Made by a program: the position numbers and the translations under genes. A model generated the notes under the pieces. The model did not search any database. It saw only the letters and a list, made by a program, of their open reading frames with translations, and had not been told where the DNA came from. A DNA stretch of 64,000 bases. Origin: Lamellibrachia columna. Taxonomy: Eukaryota; Annelida; Polychaeta; Sabellida; Siboglinidae. Where the stretch lies: contig OY759269.1 of the NCBI GenBank assembly GCA_963662155.1, forward strand, positions 496,001 through 560,000, written 5' to 3'. How positions within the stretch are numbered: position 1 is the stretch's first letter; each line of letters starts with the position of its first letter. This document shows positions 11,602 to 21,457 of this stretch, piece after piece.

Positions 11602-12039
11602 TCTTCTCTGACCCTTCTCCTTCTCTCCCAACGAATGGGGCGTGACAACGTTCCAGATAGAACGTCAGGCTCCCAGTCGTGAAAACCCTAGCTTGAACCG
11701 TCTTGCTGCCGTTTCGAAGCTTTGGCAATTTGTTTCACCGAACGTTGCCACAGCTCATTCGTTTGTATGAATGAGTATCTGGCTATATGCAGTGGTGATT
11801 ATACGTACGAATGGTCTTCGAGCAGTAACTGCAGATGACTGAGTGCTTCCCAGAGAAGTCGAGATGGAGTTGGAATGAACAGGTGTGCTAGGGGTGAAGT
11901 GTAAAACACTTTGAACACTGAACGTACACTAACTGATGCGTACTATTATTTTTTGGTGTAACCATGTTGAGAAAATTGCTGTAAACAGAACGATTACGTA
12001 TCCTCAATATAACAACACGCATGTGTCGATACAATTAGG
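11602..12039 (+). mobile_element. SINE copy 2 plus shared flank
   Basis: Near-identical to 8883-9322 over its whole length, and part of the segmental duplication. It has the same SINE body as 16336-16675 in reverse orientation, including GAGTATCTGG, AGCAGTAACTGCAG and GTGAAGTGTAAAACACTTTG, which parallel GCGCTTTACACTTCAC of the younger copy. Confidence 0.65.
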
Positions 12040-14095
12040 ATACCAGAATAATTGCGACATAGAAATTGCGCTTCTAAGTGAGGATTACAACGTCATTCAG
12101 GGCGTTGACAGGTGTCAAGGCGTGGTGCTGCAATAGATTATGTTATGCAAACAGGACAACGCCGTCCGAGCGCATGGACAATGCGTGTCGTAGTTCGTTT
12201 ATTACTTCCGCCAGCACAGACAACAGACCACAATGGTTCATTCCTGTTTACCAGCCAGCATGCGGGGAGTTCTTGCATTTAGCGTGTCTTATATAGCAAT
12301 CCATGCGAAGTTGGTGATTCTTCTTCCAAAAATTGGTATACGGTGTACGGCCTACCATGACTGAAGAATGATCAATTGGAGAAATATGGAGGAGTGTGCA
12401 AGATAGCATTTCGTGAGCTACATCCGTGTTAGAGTGCATGTTATCTGCTTCAACATACGTTGTATATCAATAGCACACGCTGCGTGCTTCCTGTGGTGTT
12501 CTCTGTAAAAGCTGATCTCATCTAGATAGGTAGAAATGCATTGCGTTGACAGCCAGTCGGACGAAATTGGTTAAGAAAGAGATGATTCGAGACAGCTACT
12601 AACAAAAGGAGCATTATAAACAGGGACTTTGTGACCTACCAGAATGCGGAAGGTTTGTGTATAAACATTATTTGGCTTTGTAGATAAATAATATCTATAC
12701 TACGGAGTACACATATTTGATATGGTTTTAATTCTGATACATATTTTATTCATTCTACAAACGATTGATCATTTCATATGGAGTTTTGATTAATGTATTG
12801 GGACAGATTACTTATTAGTGACAACTATGTTTTTCTGCTTCTGATGCAACGCATGACTGTGTATTAGTCGCACGAAAATTTGGCTAGACTGTTGCTGGCA
12901 AGGAGACGAGACACTTTCTATGCGTTTTGGCTTATTGTTGGCTAACGTAACAGTTAACAAAGTAACGGCGGTGGGAATTGCTAGATGCATAGATAATAAA
13001 CAGACATACCAGTTATCACAACTGTTCGATGATACTATTGCCAATATAATAAACCTTTTCCACTTGGAGTGTGTTGTATTCCTAAGACAGGGTTTTGTAG
13101 GGTTGTTGATATCAATTACACTGCCAACGTTCTAGTAGACGCCATCTTAGAATGATCACTTCCGGGGCATGCGCATAATTTCACCACTAGATCTGCATAA
13201 TTCAATATCAATAACATAGACTAGTAATATTATTTATGCATGTTATACACTTTGCAGCATTACAACATGAACTATGCCATATAAGAAACATTCTAATTAA
13301 CTAAATTGTTTAATTAGTAGTTGTTATATCAGTTAAATGTAAAGTTAACCTGTTTCAAGAGTTCACACCACAAATTCAGCTAAATAGGTTTACCTACTAT
13401 ATAAACGGGTTGTCGTGTTGTCATAGGAGGTTACAAGCTCAACATATAGGGATTGTCAGTAGTTTGGCTGGAGAACTACAGGAAGGTCTGGGGGCCGACA
13501 AATCTCTCCCCTGAGAGCTGCTCGATATGTAACCATAAGAGACCCGGTGACTGTGGATTGGTCTCTCCAGCGACCGATAGGAGGTGCAACCAAATAGCAG
13601 ATAATGCTAAGTGTCACTCACGTCATTGGACTCTTATTTTTTAAACAAAAGTACATCGATCATTACATATTCAGATTCAGGTTATTATTCTCGATTCGCA
13701 TTAGTTGGTCAATCGGCATCAGTTTTATTGTCATCGTAGCAAACGTCTGTCAATCCGTAATCACTTACATGTAAATTATTACGTTGATGTCCTTCCTTGC
13801 ATTTTAGTAAATCAATGCTTTCATTATATCACTCTACGTCACTCCCTAAACAAAAAGGCTATATAATATTAGTGTTTTATGGCACTCCAGCAAACATGCA
13901 AATTTTTTCTCATCGAAGAACAGCCAGGCGACACTGTTAAGCTAATGCTTTCCACACGTTTTTATTTTACTGTGCTTCTCTATATGCAATCTAAAGTCTG
14001 ACACATAAGGAAACGTCTTGCAACATATTGTGCGCACCTAATCGATTCAAATAGACATGCAAAATTTACCCCACCAATAATAACTAACTCGGATT
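12040..14095. other. Single-copy-like DNA within the duplication, no gene recognised
   Basis: Short frames occur on both strands (up to 78 codons), none with a recognisable family or consistent splice borders. It is repeated almost base for base at 40140-42195. Confidence 0.5.
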
Positions 14096-14530
14096 TACTT
14101 GCATTTAACTTTAATGTGGTCTCTGTCATCCAATGGAAGATTTTGTGGAGACAATCCCTGAGCTAGTTTTGGAAGTGATTTGTATCTCATGTAGCCAAAA
14201 TAGCATAGGTCTGTGATTTATTAGCATACACTTGGTGATCCAAGTTGTGACGTTGGATAACTGAGCCAAGTAGAGTAGCGTAGAGAGTGAAACACCCTGA
14301 GGAACATTACGTGAAGTAGGGAGCGTAGCTGAGAAACAATTCGCTATCTTCATTCTTTTGCATCTATCAGTTAAATATTATGAGAACCAGCTCTGTTCCA
14401 GATATGCCACACCACATTGACACACTTTTAATAAGTTGTCCTGTGACCAATGGTATCAAATGCGGCAGATAGCTTCAGCAAGAAAATGGTCTCCTTCCAT
14501 ACACTTCCTGGACCCACTACCCAGTGTGTA
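14095..14530 (-). mobile_element. Old LINE reverse-transcriptase fragment
   Basis: The minus strand, read in two frames, gives LLKLSAAFDTIGH (a degenerate form of the LDLSAAFDT RT block) and then NVPQGVSLSTLLY (a degenerate VPQGSVLSPLLF block). These are consecutive palm motifs of a non-LTR reverse transcriptase. Stops and shifts separate them. It is repeated at 42195-42630 as part of the duplication. Confidence 0.65.
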
Positions 14531-15611
14531 GATCCGCTCAAGTCTGGTCAATAACAGATTTAACACCTACACATGGTTCACTGAATGGTATTAATTCAGT
14601 CAACACTTGATCATTTGCTGTGTCGCCAGAACAGTCTGCATTGATTGTCCTTAAACACTTCCAGGAGAAACCATATGGCAATATCTTCATTATGTTGGAC
14701 CGTCGACTGCAACGGTATTTTTTTTAATAATACAATAAGTTATAACATTTATATAAATTAAATTTAACAAAGGTAATAATAAATACATTTGTATGTGGGC
14801 GTTTTCACGTACAGGGTACACTTTTGCCAAAATGAACTTTCCCGCATAGTATTGAAATAATTAATGGTGTAATATTAATTCAGTCTAAATATATATTCCT
14901 TGCTGATCTCAGCTGATTGATGCACAGCTGATTGATGCACAACAACCAACTCACTTCTTCGTGGTGACGTACTACTCACGAGAGATGGAGTAAAGAGCTG
15001 ACCCATTGTGTCTGCAATGATATTAACAGATGTCGTCATTTCATCATCCCAAATTCCAATAAATGAATGGGTTAAATTTTCTACAGTTTCTTTTAATGCA
15101 GGCCATGTGAATATGTTACACATTTTTTTTACAAATATCTTGTTACACATAGGTGTAAGAAAACCTGTCTACTTAAATGCTTCCTTTTCTGTCTGAATCA
15201 ACCAATGGTTCCATTCCAAAAATATATATAATTCGACCAAACATTACATCTATATTACACATCTGTTGAATATTAGTGGAATGATAGGATGAACATTTGA
15301 AGCAGTGTGCCGACGACCATAAAAGGATCAACATTTGCAGCAGTAAAAATACCCCAAAAAGCAATCTTGGTGCCCCCTGGGGCAAGACAGCTACCCATAT
15401 ACCTGGGGCAGTTCGGTCTACAACTCCTTCCCGCGTGTTTTTAATGCAAGAGCAAGAGAGCTCTTTACACTTCAAGTAAGCTGTAATATATGTGTAAAGA
15501 CTGACTGGGCTATGAGTACAACAATCACTTTACACTTCAAGTAAGCTGTAATGTCTGCGTAAAGACTGACTTGGCTGTGAGTGCAATAATTAGCATGAGC
15601 CAAGAACTTAC

Positions 15612-15784
15612 GCTGTCGATGTTCTCATCCTTGTGTGGTTTGTCCCAGGTGACACCGACGCCGTCCTGTCGTGACGTCTTTACTGCTGGTACGTCAATTG
15701 TTGTGTAATCGAATGGCTCTGTGTCGTCCACTGATGTAGTCATGTTGTGTACTGACTTTTGTGACTGAGGTTTGATGGTGGCAC
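15612..15784 (-). CDS. Host exon, 173 nt (duplication copy 1)
   Basis: A clean exon: acceptor GTCATCATTCCAG| and donor GACAGC|gtaagt flank 173 nt with a single open frame. The first two bases finish a codon and the last codon is complete. The peptide is hydrophilic (TSVDDTEPFDYTTIDVPAVK, then GVGVTWDKPHKDENIDS), as in a cytoplasmic tail or linker, and I recognise no domain. A second, very short candidate exon on the same strand at 14980-15011 (acceptor ATTGCAG, donor gtgagt, containing ATGGGTCAGCTC) could belong to the same gene, but that is weak. An identical exon lies at 43711-43883. Confidence 0.55.
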
Positions 15785-15904
15785 CTGGAATGATGACATC
15801 AAGTCTATACAGGCAATACATATCAGTCAGTGTTGTAGTTTGATCATTATAATAGTTTACAGAAATTACAAAATAACTTATCTGGGAGTCTGACTTATCT
15901 GGGA

Positions 15905-16335
15905 GTCTGACTTTGTAATGAGTTGGTTGTATTTAGTCAGTTCTGTGTCATGGCGTGCAACACCCATAACTGTCATGTTCCTGAGAACAAAAACAAGAGT
16001 TGTAGTTGGATATGGGTTGTCGGAAGAGTTTAAAGTTAACATCGGTTAGAGGCAAGGAAATGACCCTTTACTCTTTATCATGGTGGTGGCACTAATCAGC
16101 AGGAAGATCAGCATGAAGGATGTTCTCAGGAAGGGGATGTATGCAAACGATCTGGCCATGATAGCAGACAAAAAACAAGAACTACAGGAAGTGTTGGAGG
16201 AATGGAAGGGGGTGTTCAAGAAGGAAGGACCGATAATGAGCCGGGAGAAGACAGAAGAGATGTGTGTTTGACATCAGAGAGAGGACTTGAACATTAGTTT
16301 GGATGATGAGGAGTTCAACCAAGTGGATGGCTTTG
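15905..16335 (+). mobile_element. RTE-like LINE fragment, copy B (left part)
   Basis: Same sequence as copy A: ALISRKISMKDVL, YANDLAMIAD, then EEWKGVFKKEGPIM. It is interrupted at GGCTTTGTGTAA by a SINE and resumes at 16676. The 17-bp stretch ACTTATCTGGGAGTCTG is tandemly doubled at its left edge (about 15879-15912). Confidence 0.75.
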
Positions 16336-16675
16336 TGTAAAAAGTAAAGGTATGTTCTTATATAGCGCGGTATCCGGTCCATAGGACTGCTCAAAGCGCT
16401 TTACACTTCACACCCTGGCAGACCTGTTCATTCCAAAGACATCTCAACTTCTTTGGGAAGTATTCAGCCACGCTGCAATTGCTGCGCGAAGGCTATTCGT
16501 TCACATATCCACCACTGTCTGTGTTGCTAGGTACTCATTTATACAGCTGAGTGAACTGTGGCAACGTGGGGTGATCAAACTTGCCAAAGGTTCGAAGCGA
16601 CCGCAGTGGGATTTGAAACCGGGTTCTCTCGACTGAGAGTCCGGCCTTCTAACCGGTATGCTATCGCACCCCTTG
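16336..16675 (-). mobile_element. SINE copy 3, inserted in RTE copy B
   Basis: Read on the minus strand, a tRNA-like head carries an A-box-like GATAGCATACCGGTTAGA and a B-box-like GGTTTCAAATCCC. A body of about 200 bp follows, and the tail reads CAAAGCGC...ATATAAGAACATACC. It splits RTE fragment B exactly between GGCTTTGTGTAA and TAACTTGGAGG, so it is younger than that LINE copy. The duplicated copy is at 46206-46545. Confidence 0.75.
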
Positions 16676-16811
16676 GTAACTTGGAGGAATGGTTAATGAG
16701 GATGAGCATTCAGAGGTAGAAATGCGATGCCGGATACAACAGGGAGCGAATGCTCGGGGAAAGGTAGAGGGAGTCATGTTGGACAGAAACATTTTGAAAA
16801 ATCTGAAAAGG
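16676..16811 (+). mobile_element. RTE-like LINE fragment, copy B (right part)
   Basis: The RTE sequence continues from TAACTTGGAGGAATGG to CTGAAAAGGAAAGT. There it is cut by the left end of the Mutator-like element. Sequence collinear with other RTE copies reappears only at 30175, beyond the transposon array, with about 370 bp of the LINE missing. Confidence 0.75.
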
Positions 16812-17336
16812 AAAGTATATTTTTTTACCTGGTGCCACAATACACCTATGTAAACAGACCCAAATATCATCTTTGAGTGTGGATTACTGAAAAGCCAGAC
16901 ACCGCAACTTGTCGAATTGCATAACATTACATAACCTACTTAGTGGAGTCCTCAGAAACAACTCACCTTCCATGTGAAACAGTTACATCAGCTCACTAGG
17001 CCATATCAGATAACAGCTGGGCCTGTCCAGGATTTTCTCAACTCCCAATAGATGTGTGCTCTTCACATGGACTTGAGTAAAGGTGACTGTGTCTAATTAA
17101 CTGAAATCAACAAAAGTTGACTGCTAAGTAATTATATTATAATGTGACTTGTACCGCTTTGATGTAACTTATCAGAGGGAGGCTGCTCAAGTTTGAAGAT
17201 GTCCCCACCCCCCCTAATATACTGGTCTCCTGTCACTGTCATCTGGTTTCTCAGGTGGATTAGACGTCTTTGCATTCAGATAACGGTTTTGTCACTTTCA
17301 TTAGTAATTTTACTTGGATTTACCTGGGATTTTAAA

Positions 17337-17984
17337 ATGGAGGAGACAACACATGATAGTAGTAGTAGTAGTAGAAAGAGTGAGTAGAAATGTCCACCTG
17401 CTGGTGGAATTAAGATGAAAATTGGTGGCTTCAAGACCGGCCACTGTTACCACAAACCATCAGATGCAGCAATTCAACAGGAACCCAGTGGGGTTAACAG
17501 TGGGGTTTGGTTGCCGCGGCTAAGCCAGGATGACTTTGACAGAGTGGTGCAAACCACTCCGTCAGGATTGCTGGCAGTTTCAGACGCAGAGGGTCGGCCA
17601 GGCACGAGCAAAATTCTACGGCCACAGCTTGATCAATGCCCTGACCTAACAGACATCTATCTTCAAGCTGACGTACAGACAGATACTCATGCAGTTTCTG
17701 AAATGCGTCTACTTAATGTGGACAAAAATGCAGCAATGTTGAATGATTGCTTTAAAGAGCATGCTAGCAGAGAGGACACATGTATTCTTCCACACTTCGA
17801 AGTACATGAGAAAAAATTGGGTTTGTGTTGGCAACAGTCATTGTCCTGTACAGTCTGTCACTACAAGTCACGTATGTATAAACTGTATTCCGAAGTAAAC
17901 ACGGGCAGTCGTGGTCAGAAACCGTGTGCTCCAAATGTAGCCATCCATGTAGGACTACAAGATACAACGATGGGAAACACAAAG
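17337..17984 (+). pseudogene. Mutator-like transposase, amino-terminal part, copy 1
   Basis: This is the start of a transposase of the metazoan Mutator-like family. A Ser run encoded by an AGT microsatellite opens it (MEETTHDSSSSS). A TAG at 17385 stops this frame where sister copies read GAG. The frame continues from the internal Met at 17415: GFKTGHCYHK, VWLPRLSQDDFDRV, LPHFEVHEKK. A zinc-binding-like stretch follows (SCTVCHYKSRMYKLYSEVN), then the family block APNVAIHVGLQDTTMGNTK. There the CR1-like LINE interrupts it. The catalytic region lies beyond the LINE. Confidence 0.65.
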
Positions 17985-18082
17985 TTTAACAAGATTTAAC
18001 AAGATTTGCCATCCAAGCCAAAGGCCCAGATGGCAAGTGGACAAGGAAGCCATTGGCTTATCGAGAGTCCAACAATGTTCAT
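17985..18082 (-). other. LINE 3' untranslated tail
   Basis: About 98 bases between the ORF2 stop and the element end. They include CTTCCTTGTCCACTTGCCAT and finish with two direct copies of TCTTGTTAAA. Short tandem tails of this kind are recognised by CR1/L2-type reverse transcriptases. Confidence 0.7.
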
Positions 18083-20974
18083 CTACTTATAACCCGCCCT
18101 CCTGATATATGTGTCAACCTTGTTTTTAAACATATTCACGCTGCTAGCAGTTACACAATCTGTAGACAATTTGTTCCATTCATTTATTGTCCTCTGTGAG
18201 AACGAGTGCTTCCTGATGTCCAATCTACATTGATCCTTTACTAATTTTACCTCATGTCCTCTAGTTCTGCTATCCTTCTTGAGTGAGAAAAACATATTTC
18301 TATCAATAATTTCATACCCATTCAATATCTTAAAAACTTCAATCTGATCTCCTCTTAACCTCCTTGTCTCTAGAGTTGTTAAACCACATTCTTTCAGGCG
18401 TTCTTCATAACTAAGGTCTCTAAGTTCTGGAATCATTTTAGTTGCTCTCCTTTGTATGCGTTCAAGCGTATCTATATCCTTCTTACGATATGGTCTCCAT
18501 GCTTGTATACAGTATTCTAAATGAGGTCTAACTATTGCTTTATAAAGAGGTATAATTAACTTTTTTCCCTTGTATGTTATGTTTCTTCTAATCAATCCAA
18601 GAATTTGATTACCCTTTGAAGCTGCAATACCACACTGCTCTGAAACTTTCATATCAGCGCTTATTGTAACTCCTAAGTCCTTTTCTTTTACAGTAGTACC
18701 CAGAACAGTATCTCCCATTTTATAGTTTACATTCAAGTTCCCATGTCCTGTATGTAGGCATTTACATTTCCCAAAATTGAACAGCATCTGCCATTTCTCA
18801 GACCATTTCACTAATCTGTCTAGATCGTTTTGTAAATGTTGTTTATCACCATCAGTATTAACCTTTCTAAACAGTTTTGTGTCATCCGCAAATTTCAGTA
18901 CGTTACTTGTTATACTGTCGTCCAAGTCATTGATATAAATTAAGAATAATATAGGTCCTAGTACTGACCCTTGAGGTACCCCACTCAAAACCGATTTCCA
19001 ATTTGAAACTTCTCCATCTACTACAACTCGTTGTCTTCTGTCAGTCAGCCATTGTTCTATCCAGTCAGTTATGCTATCCCCGATACCATGGGCTTTTAAT
19101 TTAAGTAGCAATCTTTGATGTGGCACTTTGTCAAAAGCTTTCTGAAAATCTAAGTAGATAATATCTACTGGCGATCCCACGTCTATCCACTTAGTGATTT
19201 CTTCCAAAAAACATAACATATTTGTTAAGCATGACCTTGCTTTAAGGAATCCATGTTGAGATGAATTTAATAATTTATGCTTAACGAGGAAGTCCACCAT
19301 ATGGTCTTTAATTAACCTTTCTAATAATTTACAAATCACTGACGTTAAACTCACTGGTCTGTAATTCTCTGACTTATTTCTCGAACCCTTTTTAAATAAT
19401 GGTATGATGTTTGCTTCTTTCCATTCAAACGGAACAACTCCCTCTTTTAATGACAAGTTGAATACTCTTGCAAGTGGTATACTGATTTGATCTACTGTTT
19501 CCATTAGTAATTTTGGAGGAATCCCATCCACTCCCGGTGATTTGTTATCCTTCATTGCCCTTATTTTCTTAGCTACCAATTCTGGAGTTACAACTAACGG
19601 TCCTAAATATTCAGATTTAGCCCCCTGAAATTTAGCATCAGCAACTGGTAATGAACTAATATCTTCCTTGGTAAACACTGAACTGAAGTAACCATTTAGG
19701 TCTTCCGCCATTAAAAACCCCTGTGATATTATATTTCCAGCACTGTCTTCTAGAGGTCCAACCTTGTCTTGTACGTTTTGTTTACTCCTGACATATGCAT
19801 AAAAACTCTTGCTGTCATTTTTTATGTTACATGCCAGTTTTTGCTCATAGCTTCTTTTAGATTGTCTGATTTCAGTTGTAGCTGCATTAAGTGCCTCTTT
19901 GTATTTTGCATAGTCTTCTTCCTTTCTGGTACGCCTATAAACCCTCCACATAGTTTGTTTTAGCATTATTTTTCTAATAGCCTCTTTTGACAAATGTTTC
20001 TTTCTACACCGTTTTCCTTGTTTTCGGAAGGGAACAAATTTATCGATGATACTCTCAATTTCATATTTAAGAATGTTCCAGCATTCAATTGCGGTCTTAT
20101 TCATCAGCATGTTATTCCAATCTAGCTGTGCTAAGTATTTTCTCATATCTTTGTAGTTACCTTTGTGGAAGTTTCTCTTGTACGTTTTCTTATTTTTACT
20201 TTCTGATTTTACATTGATGTCAAAATGTATTTGATTATGGTCACTATTACCCAATGGTTCAAATATTTTTACATTGTCCACTAATTCTTTTTGTGATGAC
20301 AAAACTATATCTAATACATTTTCTCCCCTGGTTGGTTCTAGTACGTGCTGAGTAAGAAAGCTATCCTGGATTAAACATAGAAATTGTTGATCCTCAATCC
20401 CTGTGCTCTCTAGAGAATTCCATTGTATGTGTCCATGGTTAAAATCTCCCATTATGATACATTCCCCTTTACTAACTTCCTTTATAGCGTTTTTTATTTT
20501 TGTGTTGTCCTCTTCGTTTATGTTTGGACTTCGGTAAACTAATCCAATAGTTAATTTTGAATTTCCTGAAACAATTTTGCACCAAACAGCTTCATCGCAA
20601 TCTGCTTCCCTTTCTAGTTTTATTTCATAAGCCTGAATAGATTCTTTAACATATAAAATAACTCCCCCGCCCCTTCTTCCTATTCGATCTTTCCTAAACA
20701 TTACGTATCCTGTCAGTCCTAATTCAGCATCTGTAATATCTATGTTGGCCCATGATTCAGTTATACCAATTATGTGAGGGTCAATATCTTCTACCATAAT
20801 GTTTAATTCGTTTTTCTTATTTACTATGCTCCTTGCATTTAAACATACGCATATATAACCTTTTTCAGAGATGTTTTTCGGATGATTTGATATTGGTTTA
20901 TCTGTGCTAGTGGCCTCTTGTTCTGCTTGAGACACCTCTAGGTAACCCCCCTGCACTTCTAGTTTAAAGAATGT
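18083..20974 (-). CDS. CR1-like LINE ORF2: endonuclease plus reverse transcriptase
   Basis: The frame is open from 20974 to TAG at 18083. An APE-type endonuclease spans about residues 33-255, counted from the GTG at 20956: Asn in LNARSI (39-44), Glu67 in GITES, GDFNH (170-174), GNSDHNQI. The reverse transcriptase follows (about 470-740): NKSPGVDGIPPKLL, LDFQKAFDKVPH, SGVPQGSVLGPILF, catalytic FADD near 690. The CR1-type carboxy terminus has IIPLYKAIVRPHLEYC and KDIDTLERIQRRATK. The enzyme nicks target DNA and copies its RNA there (target-primed reverse transcription). There is no ATG before codon 54, which lies after the first endonuclease block. ORF2 is in the -1 frame relative to ORF1, so ribosomal frameshifting is the likely route of expression. 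Confidence 0.92.
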   Translation of the reverse strand, partial: TFFKLEVQGGYLEVSQAEQEATSTDKPISNHPKNISEKGYICVCLNARSIVNKKNELNIMVEDIDPHIIGITESWANIDITDAELGLTGYVMFRKDRIGRRGGGVILYVKESIQAYEIKLEREADCDEAVWCKIVSGNSKLTIGLVYRSPNINEEDNTKIKNAIKEVSKGECIIMGDFNHGHIQWNSLESTGIEDQQFLCLIQDSFLTQHVLEPTRGENVLDIVLSSQKELVDNVKIFEPLGNSDHNQIHFDINVKSESKNKKTYKRNFHKGNYKDMRKYLAQLDWNNMLMNKTAIECWNILKYEIESIIDKFVPFRKQGKRCRKKHLSKEAIRKIMLKQTMWRVYRRTRKEEDYAKYKEALNAATTEIRQSKRSYEQKLACNIKNDSKSFYAYVRSKQNVQDKVGPLEDSAGNIISQGFLMAEDLNGYFSSVFTKEDISSLPVADAKFQGAKSEYLGPLVVTPELVAKKIRAMKDNKSPGVDGIPPKLLMETVDQISIPLARVFNLSLKEGVVPFEWKEANIIPLFKKGSRNKSENYRPVSLTSVICKLLERLIKDHMVDFLVKHKLLNSSQHGFLKARSCLTNMLCFLEEITKWIDVGSPVDIIYLDFQKAFDKVPHQRLLLKLKAHGIGDSITDWIEQWLTDRRQRVVVDGEVSNWKSVLSGVPQGSVLGPILFLIYINDLDDSITSNVLKFADDTKLFRKVNTDGDKQHLQNDLDRLVKWSEKWQMLFNFGKCKCLHTGHGNLNVNYKMGDTVLGTTVKEKDLGVTISADMKVSEQCGIAASKGNQILGLIRRNITYKGKKLIIPLYKAIVRPHLEYCIQAWRPYRKKDIDTLERIQRRATKMIPELRDLSYEERLKECGLTTLETRRLRGDQIEVFKILNGYEIIDRNMFFSLKKDSRTRGHEVKLVKDQCRLDIRKHSFSQRTINEWNKLSTDCVTASSVNMFKNKVDTYIRRAGYK

Positions 20975-21457
20975 TTACTTCCAAAAACATTTGTCATTGT
21001 ACCCAAGTCGCTATCTACTGCTGCTGAAAGTTTGTCCGCGAATACTGCCGCCCCCTTTCCACTTAAATGAAGCCCATCCTTCATGTACATATCTGCCCTC
21101 CCAACAAAACTTCCCCATAAATCCACAAATCCAACTTCCTCTTCCCTACACAGCCTCTGGACTAACATGTTAATTGCCATCCCCCGACAATTTCGATATT
21201 TGTGACCCCTCCTGCCCATTACAGGTAAAATCCCTGACAGTATTACCTGCTCAACCCGCGTCTGTTTTAGTGTTCTGACCAACTGCCTATATTTCCTAAC
21301 TATGGCAGTTGTACCCTCCCTCTCTACGTTATTTGTCCCTACGTGTACTAAAACAGATCCACCCTTACCCGAGCCTACGATGTTTTTTACCCTCTCAGTT
21401 ATCGCCTCTATTTTGGCTCCAGGCAAGCAGACCACCACATCATCTCCCTTGTTTAAG
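20959..21457 (-). CDS. CR1-like LINE ORF1, SGNH/esterase-type, 5'-truncated
   Basis: About 165 LINE-derived codons end at TAG (20961-20959). The open frame continues upstream into the host transposon to 21537, but those residues are not ORF1. The protein has the later blocks of an SGNH hydrolase: VLVHVGTNN (Asn block) and KDGLHLSGKG (the Asp-x-x-His block with catalytic His). The nucleophile block (GDS) would lie in the missing 5' part. CR1-clade ORF1 proteins often contain such an esterase domain. The last codons read TCT TTA AAC TAG, a slippery heptamer next to the stop. Confidence 0.8.
20962..20968 (-). promoter_or_regulatory. Putative -1 ribosomal frameshift site TTTAAAC
   Basis: On the minus strand, ORF1 ends ...TCT TTA AAC TAG. 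The heptamer T TTA AAC is in the phase needed for -1 slippage (X XXY YYZ), and slippage places ribosomes in TTT AAA CTA GAA GTG, the ORF2 frame. ORF2's frame has a TAA at 20977-20975, so its only upstream overlap is these few codons. A stimulatory RNA structure downstream was not demonstrated. Confidence 0.7.

Larger units (their letters stand above)
17985..21457 (-). mobile_element. CR1-like LINE, 5'-truncated, nested in the MULE
   Basis: Duplication copy 2 gives the empty site: CACAAAGTTGCGACAC at about 47850. Here the element separates CACAAAG (ending 17984) from TTGCGACAC (starting 21458), with AAG just inside the right junction, so any target duplication is about 3 bp. Its 3' end, at low coordinates, carries two tandem copies of TCTTGTTAAA (minus strand), as expected for CR1/L2-type tails without poly(A). 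The 5' end is truncated within ORF1. ORF2 is open for 957 codons without a stop, which makes this the youngest element in the window. Confidence 0.9.

Noticed and set aside
18000..18082. Host transposase reading continuing left of the LINE (TRFAIQAKGPDGKW-type frame)
   Set aside because: Duplication copy 2 lacks this sequence entirely, so it is LINE 3' tail and the frame is chance.
20956..20956. GTG at 20956 as the natural ORF2 start
   Set aside because: In a eukaryotic LINE a GTG start is unlikely; the slippery heptamer just upstream explains the frame better.
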